Part shown: positions 18,835 through 27,474 of the stretch, piece by piece
How positions within the stretch are numbered: position 1 is the first letter of the stretch
Layout of the letters: each line of letters starts with the position of its first letter
DNA from: PHBD01 sp964578535
GTDB taxonomy: Bacteria > Desulfobacterota > Syntrophia > Syntrophales > PHBD01
DNA: 52,611 nucleotides
NCBI GenBank assembly: GCA_964578535.1
Contig: CAZODI010000025.1
Location: forward strand, 1 to 52,611
Direction of reading: 5' to 3'
Position numbers and translations under genes: made by a program
Notes under the pieces: generated by a model
Told to the model about the DNA's origin: nothing
Seen by the model: only the letters and a program-made list of their open reading frames with translations
The model's database searches: none

Positions 18835-20226
18835 ATGGAAGCAACGCACGTGCTGGTGGTCGATGACGATTCCTCCATGCGGGATGCCCTGTCGGAATCC
18901 CTTGAGATATGCGGCTTTGCGGTGGATACGGCGGAGGACGGAGCCGTCGCCCTGAAAATGTTCGCCGAGGGGAAATACGACGTCGTCGTGACGGACATGA
19001 GAATGCCCCGGGTCGGGGGGATGGACGTCCTGAGGGAGATCAAGAGGCAGTCCCCCGGCACGCCGGTGATCCTCGCCACGGCTTACGGAACCGTGAACAC
19101 CGCCGTCGAGGCGATGAAGGAGGGCGTGTCGGAGTTCATCATGAAGCCGTTCACCTTAGACGACCTGGAATTCATCATCCGGAACGTCCTTGCTTCCCAT
19201 GAAGCGCCGGAAAAGGCGGAACCCGGTCCACCCCCCGGCCCCGCCGGGCAGGCGGGCATCATCACGGCGGATCCCGCCATCCTGGAGATGCTCCATCTGC
19301 TCAAGCGCGTCGCCGACAGCCGCTCCACCGTCCTGATCCAGGGGGAGAGCGGCACGGGCAAGGAGCTCTTCGCCCGCTACGTCTACCTGAACAGCGGCCG
19401 CAGCGGGAAGCCCTTCGTGGCCGTCAACTGCGCCGCCATTCCGCAGCAGCTCCTGGAAAGCGAGATGTTCGGGTATGAAAAGGGGGCCTTCACGGGGGCC
19501 GTCCAGCGGAAAATCGGGAAGTTCGAACTGGCCCACGGCGGCACCCTCCTCCTGGACGAGATCGGGGAGATGGACGTCAACCTGCAGGCCAAACTGCTCC
19601 GGGTCATCCAGGAATCGCAGGTGGACCGTGTCGGCGGCCGGGAGCCGGTTCCCGTCGACGTCCGCATTATCGTCACCACAAACGTGGACCTGAAAAAGGC
19701 GGCGGAGGAGTCAAAATTCCGTCGGGATCTGTACTGGAGGCTCAGCGTCATCCCCGTCAAAATTCCCGCACTCCGGGAGCGCAAGGATGACGTTCCTCTC
19801 CTGGCCGCCCACTTCCTTCGGAAATACAGCCAGGTGAACGGAAGGTCCGCGCCGTCCCTGAGCAGGGAGTCGTTGGACCTCCTGCTCCGGTACGACTGGC
19901 CGGGGAACGTGCGGGAACTGGAAAACGTCATGGAGAGGGCCGTGCTCCTCTGCGAGAACGGGGTTGTCCGTCCGGAACACCTTCACCTGGAGGGGTTTCG
20001 GGATGAGCGGCCGGCGTCTCCCCCGCCCTCCGTCGTCGCAGAGTCCCCGGATGAGGCTCCGGCAACCCCGGCCGTGACGCTCCGCGAGGCGGAAAAAACC
20101 TTGATATTCAAGACGTTGAAAGAAGTAAACGGAAACCGGACCGCCGCCTCGAAGATCCTGGGAATCAGCGTTCGCACCATGAGGAACAAGCTGCACGAGT
20201 ATGAAGAGGAAGATCGCCGATCCTGA
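18835..20226 (+). CDS. flrC: Sigma-54-dependent flagellar response regulator, FlrC/FleR/FlgR-like
   Basis: A 463-residue activator. The receiver has Asp10-12 and phospho-acceptor Asp54 in VVVTDMRMP. The AAA+ domain has GESGTGKE, GAFTGA and GGTLLLDEIGE. A Fis-type DNA-binding end, NRTAASKILGISVRTMRNKL, closely resembles FlrC/FleR/FlgR. It is preceded by GAGG 7 bases before the ATG; earlier in-frame GTG codons (18799, 18817) are less likely. It directly follows the kinase-like gene and directly precedes the sigma-54 promoter of flgB. By analogy it activates the class III flagellar operons. The symbol is by analogy; FleR or FlgR would be equally fair. Confidence 0.9.
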   Translation: MEATHVLVVDDDSSMRDALSESLEICGFAVDTAEDGAVALKMFAEGKYDVVVTDMRMPRVGGMDVLREIKRQSPGTPVILATAYGTVNTAVEAMKEGVSEFIMKPFTLDDLEFIIRNVLASHEAPEKAEPGPPPGPAGQAGIITADPAILEMLHLLKRVADSRSTVLIQGESGTGKELFARYVYLNSGRSGKPFVAVNCAAIPQQLLESEMFGYEKGAFTGAVQRKIGKFELAHGGTLLLDEIGEMDVNLQAKLLRVIQESQVDRVGGREPVPVDVRIIVTTNVDLKKAAEESKFRRDLYWRLSVIPVKIPALRERKDDVPLLAAHFLRKYSQVNGRSAPSLSRESLDLLLRYDWPGNVRELENVMERAVLLCENGVVRPEHLHLEGFRDERPASPPPSVVAESPDEAPATPAVTLREAEKTLIFKTLKEVNGNRTAASKILGISVRTMRNKLHEYEEEDRRS

Positions 20227-20250
20227 CCATGTTGAAAAAAGGTGGGTGCG

Positions 20251-20266
20251 TGGTACGGGGTTTGCA
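20251..20266 (+). promoter_or_regulatory. Sigma-54 promoter for flgB-flgC-fliE-J-motE
   Basis: Reads TGGTAC-GGGGT-TTGCA, a strong -24/-12 match. Transcription would start near 20277, leaving a leader of about 22 bases before flgB. This rules out the upstream in-frame start at 20242 for flgB. Confidence 0.88.
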
Positions 20267-20298
20267 AGACTGTTCCCCAAACGGAGACAGGTGGAGAC

Positions 20299-20682
20299 AT
20301 GGACGCACTTTTCGGGAAAACAATCGATACGCTATCGAAAATGCTGGATTATCGGTCAAAGCGCCACCAGCTTCTCACGTCCAACGTCGCCAACCTCGAT
20401 ACGCCCGACTACCGGCCTTCCGATCTCGAGTTCAACCGTGACCTCCGGCAGGCGATGCATTCCGGCGGGGCGATGCCGCTCACGAAGGACCATCCCCGGC
20501 ACCTGGACGGCCGGACGGGAGGAAAGGACGCCTCCTACTCGGTCCGCCGGGAAGAGGGCCGGGCCAGCCTTGACCGGGAAATGACCCGCCTGGCGGAGAA
20601 TCAGCTTCAGTACAACATGACGGTCGAGATGCTGGCCCGAAAATTCCGCGGGATCGGCAACGTCCTGAAGGAGACGAAGTAA
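20299..20682 (+). CDS. flgB: Flagellar proximal rod protein FlgB
   Basis: A 127-residue rod protein, usual length for FlgB. The N-terminal axial-protein motif appears as RHQLLTSNVANLDTPDYRP (shared by all rod/hook proteins), and the C-terminal LQYNMTVEMLARKFRGI helix is typical of FlgB. It is exported by the flagellar type III system without a cleaved signal. A GGTGGAG ribosome site lies right before the ATG. It is the first gene of the operon; flgC starts one base after its stop codon region (20684). Confidence 0.96.
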   Translation: MDALFGKTIDTLSKMLDYRSKRHQLLTSNVANLDTPDYRPSDLEFNRDLRQAMHSGGAMPLTKDHPRHLDGRTGGKDASYSVRREEGRASLDREMTRLAENQLQYNMTVEMLARKFRGIGNVLKETK

Positions 20683-20683
20683 G

Positions 20684-21109
20684 ATGGATTTCATGACATC
20701 CTTTAAAATCTGTGGTGACGCGCTGGCGACGCAGCGGGCGCGGATGGACGTGGTGGCCAGCAACCTGGCGAACGCCTCCACCACCAAGACGCCGGAGGGG
20801 GGGCCGTACCGCCGCAAGGTCGTGTCCATGTCTTCCCAGGAGGTTGGGGGGAGCTTCGAAGACGCGCTGAAAGACTCGGTGCGATCCGTCAAGATCGACG
20901 GCATCCGGGAGGATGCGCAGGGATTCCGCAAGGTCTACGATCCCGCCCATCCCGATGCGGACGACAAGGGGGTTGTGACGATGTCGAATGTGCAGCCCAT
21001 CGTCGAGATGGCGGAGCTGATCGCGGTGAACCGGTCCTTTGAGGCCACGGTGACCGCATTTGACGCCGCGAAAAACATGGCCCTGAAGACCCTGGAGATC
21101 GGAAAATAA
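20684..21109 (+). CDS. flgC: Flagellar proximal rod protein FlgC
   Basis: A 141-residue rod component. It carries MDVVASNLANASTTKTPEGG at the N-terminus, a strong FlgC signature, a short middle domain, and the C-terminal MAELIAVNRSFEATVTAFDA helix. FlgB, FlgC and FlgF make the proximal rod in the periplasm. It is tightly linked to flgB and followed by fliE after 60 bases, the standard order flgB-flgC-fliE. Confidence 0.97.
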   Translation: MDFMTSFKICGDALATQRARMDVVASNLANASTTKTPEGGPYRRKVVSMSSQEVGGSFEDALKDSVRSVKIDGIREDAQGFRKVYDPAHPDADDKGVVTMSNVQPIVEMAELIAVNRSFEATVTAFDAAKNMALKTLEIGK

Positions 21110-21169
21110 TGCCGGGCCTCCATCGCGGGGCCGGGCGGAAGCGGCCTGGGGAACCGGGCAGGAGGAGAG

Positions 21170-21469
21170 ATGGTCATGAATGACATGCGAATCACCGGCG
21201 GGGCGGGCATTTCCCCGGCAGGGGCGGGAAAGAGCCAGGGGGCGGCCGGCAAGGGCTTCGGAGATGCCCTGAAGAAGGCCGTACAGGAAATCGATTCGCT
21301 CCAGAGGCAGGCCGACCAGGAGATCAACCGCGTCCAGCTTCAGGACAGCGGCAGCATCCATGCCACCATGATCGCCCTGGAGAAGGCGGATCTCTCACTC
21401 CGGACCATGATCCAGGTACGCAACAAGGTCCTGGATGCCTACCAGGAAATCATGCGCATGACGGTGTAG
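21170..21469 (+). CDS. fliE: Flagellar hook-basal body protein FliE
   Basis: A 99-residue protein joining the MS ring to the rod; the length is normal for FliE. Its C-terminal half has the hallmark HATMIALEKADLSLRTMIQV and ends in NKVLDAYQEIMRMTV. An AGGAGG ribosome site is 4 bases before the ATG at 21170 and 10 before the in-frame ATG at 21176, so the true start may be two codons later. Confidence 0.96.
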   Translation: MVMNDMRITGGAGISPAGAGKSQGAAGKGFGDALKKAVQEIDSLQRQADQEINRVQLQDSGSIHATMIALEKADLSLRTMIQVRNKVLDAYQEIMRMTV

Positions 21470-21504
21470 GCGGCCGTCGCTTCCAGATAAAAAAGCCATT
21501 GCTC

Positions 21505-21524
21505 CGGCAGGGAGACGCCTGCCG
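21505..21524 (+). repeat. Inverted repeat (hairpin) before fliF
   Basis: CGGCAGG-GAGACG-CCTGCCG is a perfect 7-bp stem with a 6-base loop between fliE and fliF. No T-run follows, so it is not a standard terminator. It could adjust the fliE/fliF expression ratio by affecting transcript stability or elongation; that is inference. Confidence 0.55.
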
Positions 21525-21549
21525 CTGACAAAGGGGGAAACAAGGATCC

Positions 21550-23139
21550 ATGCAGCCTTTTTCAGCCATTATCGCCTCCCTTCGACAGACCCTGACGGCC
21601 CTCCCGCCGGGACGGCGGCTGGCCCTTCTTGCGACGGGACTCGCCTCCATCGCCCTTGTCTTCGGGCTCGTCTACTGGTCGAACCAGGTGGATTACGGTG
21701 TTCTCTATTCGGGTCTCTCCAGCGAGGATGCGGGGGCGGTGGTGCAGCGCCTCCAGGAGAAGAAGATCCCCTACAAGCTCTCCCCGTCCGGCGAAACCGT
21801 GTCGGCGCCGGCCGACCGCATCCCGGAGTTGAGGATGGAGCTTGCCTCCGCCGGTCTGCCCCGGGGGGGGCACGTGGGGTATGAAATCTTCGATCAGAAA
21901 TCCCTGGGGGCGACGGAGTTCGAGCAGCAGCTGAATTATCGCCGCGCCATGCAGGGAGAGCTGGCGAGGACGATCAACAGCCTCGACGAGATCCAGCAGA
22001 GCCGCGTCCATATCGCCATTCCCAAGGATTCCCTCTTCATCGACCAGCAGAAGAGACCCACGGCCTCGGTGACCCTGAAGCTGAAGTCGGGGCGCTCGCT
22101 CCGGCAGAACCAGGTGGACGGTGTGGCCTACCTGGTCGCGAGCAGCGTCGAGGGAATGAGTCCCGACGACGTGCTCGTGGTGGACAGCAAGGGGAACATC
22201 CTGTCGCGGGCCCCGGGCGATACACGGCTGGCCAAGCTGACGACCTCCCAGGTCGAGTACCAGCGGAACGTGGAAAAGGACATGGCCGGCCAGATCCAGA
22301 GCATGCTGGAAAACGTGGTGGGCAAGGGAAAGGCCGTCGTCCGCGTGTCGGCGGACCTGGATTTCCGTGTGACCGAGAAGACGGAGGAGACCTACGATCC
22401 GGATTCGGCGGTGGTCCGCAGTACCCAGAAGCAGTCGGAGCGCAGCACGGCCGGGGGCGGAACGGGAAGCGCCACGTCCACCCCGGGAGGCGCCGCGACG
22501 GCGGGCTCCGGCTCGGAGAAGGAAAAAACCGATGAAACCGTCAACTATGAAATCAACCGCGTGGTGAACAAGACCGTCCTGCCGGCGGGGGAGATCCGGA
22601 AGCTCTCCGTCGCCGTCGTGGTGGACGGCGTCTATACGAAGAATGACAAGGGGGAGGAGGCGTTCCAGGAGCGCCCCAAGAAGGACGTCGAGCAACTGGA
22701 AGACCTGGTCCGCAAATCGGTGGGGCTCAACACAACCCGTGGGGACCAGGTGACCGTCACGAGCATGCCCTTCAGCCGGGCCGAGGCGGACGGTCCCGGC
22801 ACGTCGGCCCGATGGCAGGACAGCCTCACCCCGTTCCTGCCTTTTGTGCGCTACATCGTGATCCTCACCGCGCTCGCCCTGGTGGTTCTTTTCATCGTCC
22901 GGCCCTTTCTCCGGGGCCTGCTGTCCGCGATGCCGCCGGCCGCCGTCGGCACGGAGGCCCCGTCCCTGTCCCTGCCCGGCGCTTCCCGGGAGATTCCCGG
23001 TGTGAGCAGGGAGGGCGCTGCATCGCTGCCCCAGCCGCGACCGGACCTGACGTCGCTTTCCCACGATGCCATGGTGCAGCAGCTCGCCGGGGCGGACGCC
23101 AAGAAGTTTGCGGAACTGCTCAGGAACTGGCTGAAATAA
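21550..23139 (+). CDS. fliF: Flagellar MS-ring protein FliF
   Basis: A 529-residue MS-ring subunit, within the normal size range. Two membrane helices are visible: one near residues 20-42 (LALLATGLASIALVFGLVYW) and one near 433-453. Between them is the large periplasmic ring-building region with VLYSGLSSEDAG, TEFEQQLNYRRAMQGELART and the SRVHIAIP motif. The cytoplasmic tail ends with a segment that binds FliG (KFAELLRNWL). FliF is the platform on which the rod, switch and export gate assemble. Confidence 0.98.
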   Translation: MQPFSAIIASLRQTLTALPPGRRLALLATGLASIALVFGLVYWSNQVDYGVLYSGLSSEDAGAVVQRLQEKKIPYKLSPSGETVSAPADRIPELRMELASAGLPRGGHVGYEIFDQKSLGATEFEQQLNYRRAMQGELARTINSLDEIQQSRVHIAIPKDSLFIDQQKRPTASVTLKLKSGRSLRQNQVDGVAYLVASSVEGMSPDDVLVVDSKGNILSRAPGDTRLAKLTTSQVEYQRNVEKDMAGQIQSMLENVVGKGKAVVRVSADLDFRVTEKTEETYDPDSAVVRSTQKQSERSTAGGGTGSATSTPGGAATAGSGSEKEKTDETVNYEINRVVNKTVLPAGEIRKLSVAVVVDGVYTKNDKGEEAFQERPKKDVEQLEDLVRKSVGLNTTRGDQVTVTSMPFSRAEADGPGTSARWQDSLTPFLPFVRYIVILTALALVVLFIVRPFLRGLLSAMPPAAVGTEAPSLSLPGASREIPGVSREGAASLPQPRPDLTSLSHDAMVQQLAGADAKKFAELLRNWLK

Positions 23140-23178
23140 AGAAGGAAGCGGACGCTTCATGAGGGAAGGAACAGAATC

Positions 23179-24174
23179 ATGACGGGCGAGGAAAAGGCGG
23201 CAATCATGCTCTTGGCCCTGGACGAGGATCTGGCGGCGGAAGTCATCCGCAACCTGCGGCCGTCGGAGATCCGGAGGGTGGGCAAGTACATGAACCGCAT
23301 CAGCAGCATCCCGGCCGACGTCATCCAGGGCGTCGCCAGGGAATTCCTCGTCATGGCCCAGGAGGGAGGAGGGACCGTCGTCGTCCAGGAAGGGGTGACG
23401 AAGAACATCGTCACCAAGGCTCTGGGCGAGAAGGACGCCCAGGAAATCCTGTCCGACGTCGGAACCGCACGCAGCAGCGACAATCCCATCATCGACAAGC
23501 TCCGGGACATCGATCCGAAGCTGCTCATGGATTTCACCCGGTACGAACACCCCCAGACGATTGCGCTCATCCTGGCCAACATCAAGCCGGACCAGGCCGC
23601 CATGATCCTGGAGAGCTTCACGCCGGAGATGCAGACCGAGGTGGTCCGGCGGGTCGCAACCCTCAAGAGCGTTCCCCAGGAATTCATCGAGGAGGTGGCC
23701 CGGACGCTGGAGCAGGAGATCGTGACCGGCTCGATGACCGACCAGCTGATCGGCGGCGTCCGGACGGCGTCGGAGATCCTGACCCGGATGAACCGCTCCA
23801 CGGAGGGTGCCATCCTGACGTCCATCGAGGGACAGGACCCGGAGCTGGCGAGCGAGATCCGCGGCCTGATGTTCACCTTCGAAGACGTCCTGAAGCTGGA
23901 CGACCGGAGCCTGCAGGAACTGCTCCGGGAGGTCAGCTCGGAGGAGCTTGCCAAGGCCATGAAAATGGTGGACGAGAGCCTCCGCCAGAAGGTCTACAAG
24001 AACATGTCGAAACGCGGCGCCGAGATGCTCCAGGAAGAGATCGAGATGATGCCGCCGGTGCGGGTGTCCGAGGTGGAGGCCAGCCAGCGGAGCATCCTGG
24101 ACGTCACCAAGCGCCTGGAGACGGAAGGACGGATTGTAATCCTCCGGGGAGAGGATGCGGATGAGTTCGTCTAA
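23179..24174 (+). CDS. fliG: Flagellar motor switch protein FliG
   Basis: A 331-residue rotor protein of normal length. It shows the three helical (armadillo-type) domains: an N-terminal FliF-binding part, the central HPQTIALILANIKPDQAA segment with the nearby EHPQ motif, and the C-terminal torque domain with the charged ridge DVLKLDDRSLQELLREV. Stators act on this C-terminal domain. It starts 39 bases after fliF and overlaps fliH. Confidence 0.98.
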   Translation: MTGEEKAAIMLLALDEDLAAEVIRNLRPSEIRRVGKYMNRISSIPADVIQGVAREFLVMAQEGGGTVVVQEGVTKNIVTKALGEKDAQEILSDVGTARSSDNPIIDKLRDIDPKLLMDFTRYEHPQTIALILANIKPDQAAMILESFTPEMQTEVVRRVATLKSVPQEFIEEVARTLEQEIVTGSMTDQLIGGVRTASEILTRMNRSTEGAILTSIEGQDPELASEIRGLMFTFEDVLKLDDRSLQELLREVSSEELAKAMKMVDESLRQKVYKNMSKRGAEMLQEEIEMMPPVRVSEVEASQRSILDVTKRLETEGRIVILRGEDADEFV

Positions 24175-24880
24175 GTCGAAAATCCTCCGCTCCTCGGACA
24201 TCCGGATGGTCGAAAGGCCGGCCGGCTTCCCGTCCCCGGGGGGGTATCCCGGGGGTGATGCGGCGGCCGGCGAGGGCGGGAAGGGCTCCAACGGCGAGCG
24301 GCTCCGGCGGGAATTCGAGGAGAGGCTCGAGCGTTCCGTGGCGGAAAGCCATGAAAAAGGCCTCCGGGAAGGCGTGAAGCGGGGCCGGGATGCCGCGCGG
24401 GCCGAGGCGCGCCGGCAGCTCGAAACACTCACCGCGCTCCTGGCGGAGGTGGCCTCCCTGAAGCGAACGATCATCGAAGACTCGGAGCCGGACATCCTCG
24501 AACTGGCTTTCACCGTTGCGGAAAAGGTTCTCAACCGGGAAGTGGAGCGGCAGCCCGACTCGGTCGCGCCGGTCCTGAAGGCGGCGATGAAGAACGTCAT
24601 GGACCGGGACGGCGTCAAGATCCGCATGCATCCCCAGGATTACCAGCATCTGCTCGAAATCCGGGAGGACTTCATGCGCCAGACGGACGGTCTCCGGAAT
24701 GTCGTTTTCGAGCAGGACGAGGGCATCAAGCGGGGGGGCGTCTTCATCGAGACGCGTTTCGGCGACGTGGATGCCCGCCTGGACCGCCAGCTCACGGAAC
24801 TGAAATCACAGATGCTGAAGGGAACACCCTCCGGGCCTGCGGTGGGGCCGCGCGTGCCGGATGAAAAGGGAGGGGGATGA
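24161..24880 (+). CDS. fliH: Flagellar export ATPase regulator FliH
   Basis: A 239-residue FliH. The region about 45-110 is charged and coiled-coil-like (GERLRREFEERLERSVAESH), and the C-terminal half includes ELAFTVAEKVLNREVE, which matches the domain that resembles the b and delta subunits of F-type ATPases. FliH binds FliI and docks it at the switch. The ATG at 24161 is preferred over 24155 because only it leaves room for the GGGGAGAGG ribosome site; the gene overlaps the end of fliG by 14 bases. Confidence 0.92.
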   Translation: MSSSKSKILRSSDIRMVERPAGFPSPGGYPGGDAAAGEGGKGSNGERLRREFEERLERSVAESHEKGLREGVKRGRDAARAEARRQLETLTALLAEVASLKRTIIEDSEPDILELAFTVAEKVLNREVERQPDSVAPVLKAAMKNVMDRDGVKIRMHPQDYQHLLEIREDFMRQTDGLRNVVFEQDEGIKRGGVFIETRFGDVDARLDRQLTELKSQMLKGTPSGPAVGPRVPDEKGGG

Positions 24881-24884
24881 ATTC

Positions 24885-26198
24885 GTGAGGCTTGACCTGT
24901 CCCGCCTCCGGCAGCGGATGGATTCCATCCAGCCCATCCGGGTCTACGGCAAGATCAGTGAGATCGTCGGCCTGGTCGTGGAGGGACACGGCCCCGCCGT
25001 CTCCATCGGCGAGGTCTGCACCATCCATTCCGGTCCGGACCAGGCCGTCCATGCCGAGGTGGTGGGATTCCGGCAGGGGAAGGTCCTCCTGATGCCGCTG
25101 GAGGGAATGCAGGGACTCAGCCCCGGCTGCCAGATCCAGTCGCTGGGCCGCAAGGCCTCCGTCCGGGTCGGCAGCAATCTGCTGGGCCGCGTGATCGACG
25201 GCCTGGGCAATCCCATGGACGTGGGCGGGCCCATCGAGGGCACCGACTCCTATCCGCTCTATGCGGACCCCATCAATCCCCTTCTGCGGGGACGGATCCG
25301 GGAGCCCATGGATCTGGGCGTCCGGGTCGTCAACGGCCTGTTCACCTGCGGGAAGGGCCAGCGGCTCGGGATCTTCGCCGGATCGGGCGTGGGGAAGAGC
25401 GTCCTTCTGGGAATGATCGCCCGGAGCACCGAGGCGGACGTCAACGTGATCGGGCTGATCGGCGAGCGGGGGCGGGAAGTGCGCGAATTCCTGGAGAAGA
25501 ACCTGGGCCGGGAGGGACTGGAACGGTCCGTCGTCGTGGTGGCGACCTCCGACCGGCATCCCCTGATCCGCATGCGGGCCGCTTCCCTGGCCACGTCCAT
25601 CGCCGAGTATTTCCGGGACCAGGGGAAAAACGTCCTGCTCATGATCGATTCCCTCACCCGGTATGCCATGGCTCAACGGGAGATCGGGCTTTCGGTGGGC
25701 GAGCCGCCCGCCACGAAGGGATACACGCCCTCGGTGTTCAGCATGCTGCCCAAGCTCCTGGAGAGGTGCGGCCCTGTGGAGGGGAAGGGCTGCATCACCG
25801 GCCTGTACACGATCCTCGTGGAGGGGGACGATTTCAACGAGCCCGTCTCCGACGCGGCGCGCTCCATTCTGGACGGGCACATCACGCTCACCAGGACCCT
25901 GGCGAGCCGCAACCATTATCCCGCGGTGGACGTTCTGCAGAGCATCAGCCGCGTGATGATCGATGTGACGGACGACCAGCATCGCAAGTGCGCCGGGGAG
26001 CTGCAGAGCATTGTTGCGACCTATCGGAAGGCGGAGGACCTGATCAACATAGGGGCCTACGTGAAGGGCAGCAACCCGGAGATCGACCGCTCCATCGCCA
26101 TGATCGACCGGGTCAACGCCTACCTGTGCCAGGGAATGGATGAAAAAATCGATTTTGCCCGGTCGCGGCACGAGCTTCTGACCCTGCTGGCAGCCTGA
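24885..26198 (+). CDS. fliI: Flagellum-specific export ATPase FliI
   Basis: A 437-residue ATPase of the F1-beta/FliI family. Walker A is GSGVGKS within GIFAGSGVGKSVLLGM, Walker B lies in NVLLMIDSLTRYAMAQ, and the EIGLSVGEPPATKGYTPSVF stretch is diagnostic for FliI. It energises export-substrate delivery together with FliH and FliJ. I prefer the GTG at 24885, which has an AGGGAGGGGG ribosome site 9 bases upstream and lies just past the fliH stop. An ATG at 24861 would add eight residues and has no ribosome site. Confidence 0.96.
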   Translation: MRLDLSRLRQRMDSIQPIRVYGKISEIVGLVVEGHGPAVSIGEVCTIHSGPDQAVHAEVVGFRQGKVLLMPLEGMQGLSPGCQIQSLGRKASVRVGSNLLGRVIDGLGNPMDVGGPIEGTDSYPLYADPINPLLRGRIREPMDLGVRVVNGLFTCGKGQRLGIFAGSGVGKSVLLGMIARSTEADVNVIGLIGERGREVREFLEKNLGREGLERSVVVVATSDRHPLIRMRAASLATSIAEYFRDQGKNVLLMIDSLTRYAMAQREIGLSVGEPPATKGYTPSVFSMLPKLLERCGPVEGKGCITGLYTILVEGDDFNEPVSDAARSILDGHITLTRTLASRNHYPAVDVLQSISRVMIDVTDDQHRKCAGELQSIVATYRKAEDLINIGAYVKGSNPEIDRSIAMIDRVNAYLCQGMDEKIDFARSRHELLTLLAA

Positions 26199-26202
26199 CG
26201 AC

Positions 26203-26643
26203 ATGACGCCGTTTCCGCTCCAGACCGTCCTCGATGTCCGCAAGCGCCAGGAAGAGCGCTCCCTGATGGAATTCGCGGAAGAGGTGAGGCGCCTGAAAGA
26301 GGAAAAACAGCGGCTCGGCGGGCTGGAGAGACAGGTTGGCGACGCCCTGGGCCGGCTCCGGGAGCTCCAGGAGAAGACGGTCGAGGTCATGGAGATGGAG
26401 ATGCACCTCGTTCATATCCGGAATTGCCGCCGCCTGGTCCGGGAGCAGCAATCCCTGGTGGAGCAGCAGGAAGACGAGGTGCAGGCAAGGCGGGATCGGC
26501 TTGTGGAGGCGATGAAGGAGCGGAAGGTCATGGAAGCCCTTCGGGACCGTCATGACGCCGAGCAGAAGAAGGAAGAGGAGACGCGTGAGCAGGCCGCCAT
26601 GGATGAGCGGGCCGTCATCGGCTCCCGGAGGAAGAAGACATGA
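26203..26643 (+). CDS. fliJ: Flagellar export chaperone FliJ
   Basis: A 146-residue, almost entirely helical coiled-coil protein with a very high Glu/Lys/Arg/Gln content, the expected size and place for FliJ. The N-terminus FPLQTVLDVRKRQEE matches the family's opening. FliJ is the gamma-like stalk of the FliI ring. It lies 4 bases after fliI and overlaps the following gene by ATGA. Confidence 0.93.
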   Translation: MTPFPLQTVLDVRKRQEERSLMEFAEEVRRLKEEKQRLGGLERQVGDALGRLRELQEKTVEVMEMEMHLVHIRNCRRLVREQQSLVEQQEDEVQARRDRLVEAMKERKVMEALRDRHDAEQKKEEETREQAAMDERAVIGSRRKKT

Positions 26644-27245
26644 GAAAAGCCTTTTGGATCCTGCAGATCCTCGTGGTTCTCGCCCTGGTCATCAAGCTGG
26701 CGGCCACGGGCGGTGCCCTGTCGAGCGCCGGGGCGACCGGATCGGAGCGGCCGGTCCTGGCCGGGGCCGGAACCCTGGCAGGACAGGGCGGGACCGCGAA
26801 CCCGTCCGGGGTCAAGGACGTTCTGGATGACGAACTGCAGCGGGAGCGGGACCTCGTCGCGGCGCTGGACAAGCGGAAGGCGGAACTGGACAGGCGCGAG
26901 GCGCTGGTGCGTGCCGATGAGGACAGGCTCCTGGCCCTTAAAAAGGAGATCCTGGACAAGATGAACGCCCTGGGCGCCCTGGAGAAGCGGCTGGATGCGC
27001 GCCTGGAGGCGGAAAAGAACCAGGATGTGAAGCGGCTCAAGGACCTGGCGAAGGTATACGACGCGACGGCCCCGGACAAGGCGGGGGCCATGCTCGAGAA
27101 ACTGGACACGAAGACCGCGGCGGCGATCACGATGTACATGAAGAAGGATAAGGCCGGCCTTGTGCTGAAACATCTCAACGTCGACAAGGCCGTCCAGATC
27201 ACGAAGGAAATCACCCATTCGACGCCGACCCAGCCGGAAAAATAG
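26640..27245 (+). CDS. MotE-like stator chaperone
   Basis: A 201-residue protein with an N-terminal membrane helix (about 5-25), a coiled coil (about 65-130) and a C-terminal domain (about 135-195) resembling the MgtE N-terminal fold: YDATAPDKAGAMLEKLD, AAAITMYMKK and AGLVLKHLN are typical. This architecture matches MotE, reported as a chaperone for MotB in other bacteria. It overlaps fliJ by four bases (ATGA), and a terminator follows, so it is the last gene of the flgB operon. The MotE name is by similarity. Confidence 0.82.
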   Translation: MRKAFWILQILVVLALVIKLAATGGALSSAGATGSERPVLAGAGTLAGQGGTANPSGVKDVLDDELQRERDLVAALDKRKAELDRREALVRADEDRLLALKKEILDKMNALGALEKRLDARLEAEKNQDVKRLKDLAKVYDATAPDKAGAMLEKLDTKTAAAITMYMKKDKAGLVLKHLNVDKAVQITKEITHSTPTQPEK

Positions 27246-27273
27246 GACCGTTTTTTCAGCAATGCAACGGGAA

Positions 27274-27304
27274 GGGGGGCAGGTTGAAACCTGTCTCCCT
27301 TTTT
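27274..27304 (+). terminator. Rho-independent terminator after motE
   Basis: GGGGGGCAGGT-TGAA-ACCTGTCTCCC forms an 11-bp stem (two G-U pairs) with a tetraloop, followed at once by TTTTT. It lies 29 bases past the motE-like stop and ends the flgB-to-motE operon. Confidence 0.88.
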
Positions 27305-27428
27305 CGTTCCTCCGGCGGGATGTTTTTGCCTTTCCCCGGGCCGGAAAGTTTTTCCTTCCGGGTGCATCATGCCGGGAGGTCGTATTGCAACACCTTGTTA
27401 TTGCATCTGTTTTGTGTGGTGCGCGGGA

Positions 27429-27444
27429 TGGCACGGCCGTTGCA
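27429..27444 (+). promoter_or_regulatory. Sigma-54 promoter for fliK-flgD-flgE
   Basis: Reads TGGCAC-GGCCG-TTGCA, a perfect -24/-12 consensus. Transcription would start near 27455, about 20 bases before the fliK ATG, which excludes the longer open frame reaching back to 27262. Confidence 0.92.
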
Positions 27445-27474
27445 ATCAAGAGTCGGCAAAGGAAACATGGAACG

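Noticed and set aside
20242..20298. In-frame N-terminal extension of flgB
   Set aside because: It contains the sigma-54 promoter at 20251-20266; the ATG at 20299 has a proper ribosome site and the normal FlgB start.
21562..24627. A 1021-codon open frame on the minus strand across fliF-fliG-fliH
   Set aside because: It mirrors the codon bias of three unmistakable plus-strand genes; its translation is low-complexity and has no motif. Such antisense frames are common in high-GC DNA.
27262..27474. In-frame N-terminal extension of fliK back to 27262
   Set aside because: It would run through the terminator at 27274-27304 and the perfect sigma-54 promoter at 27429-27444.
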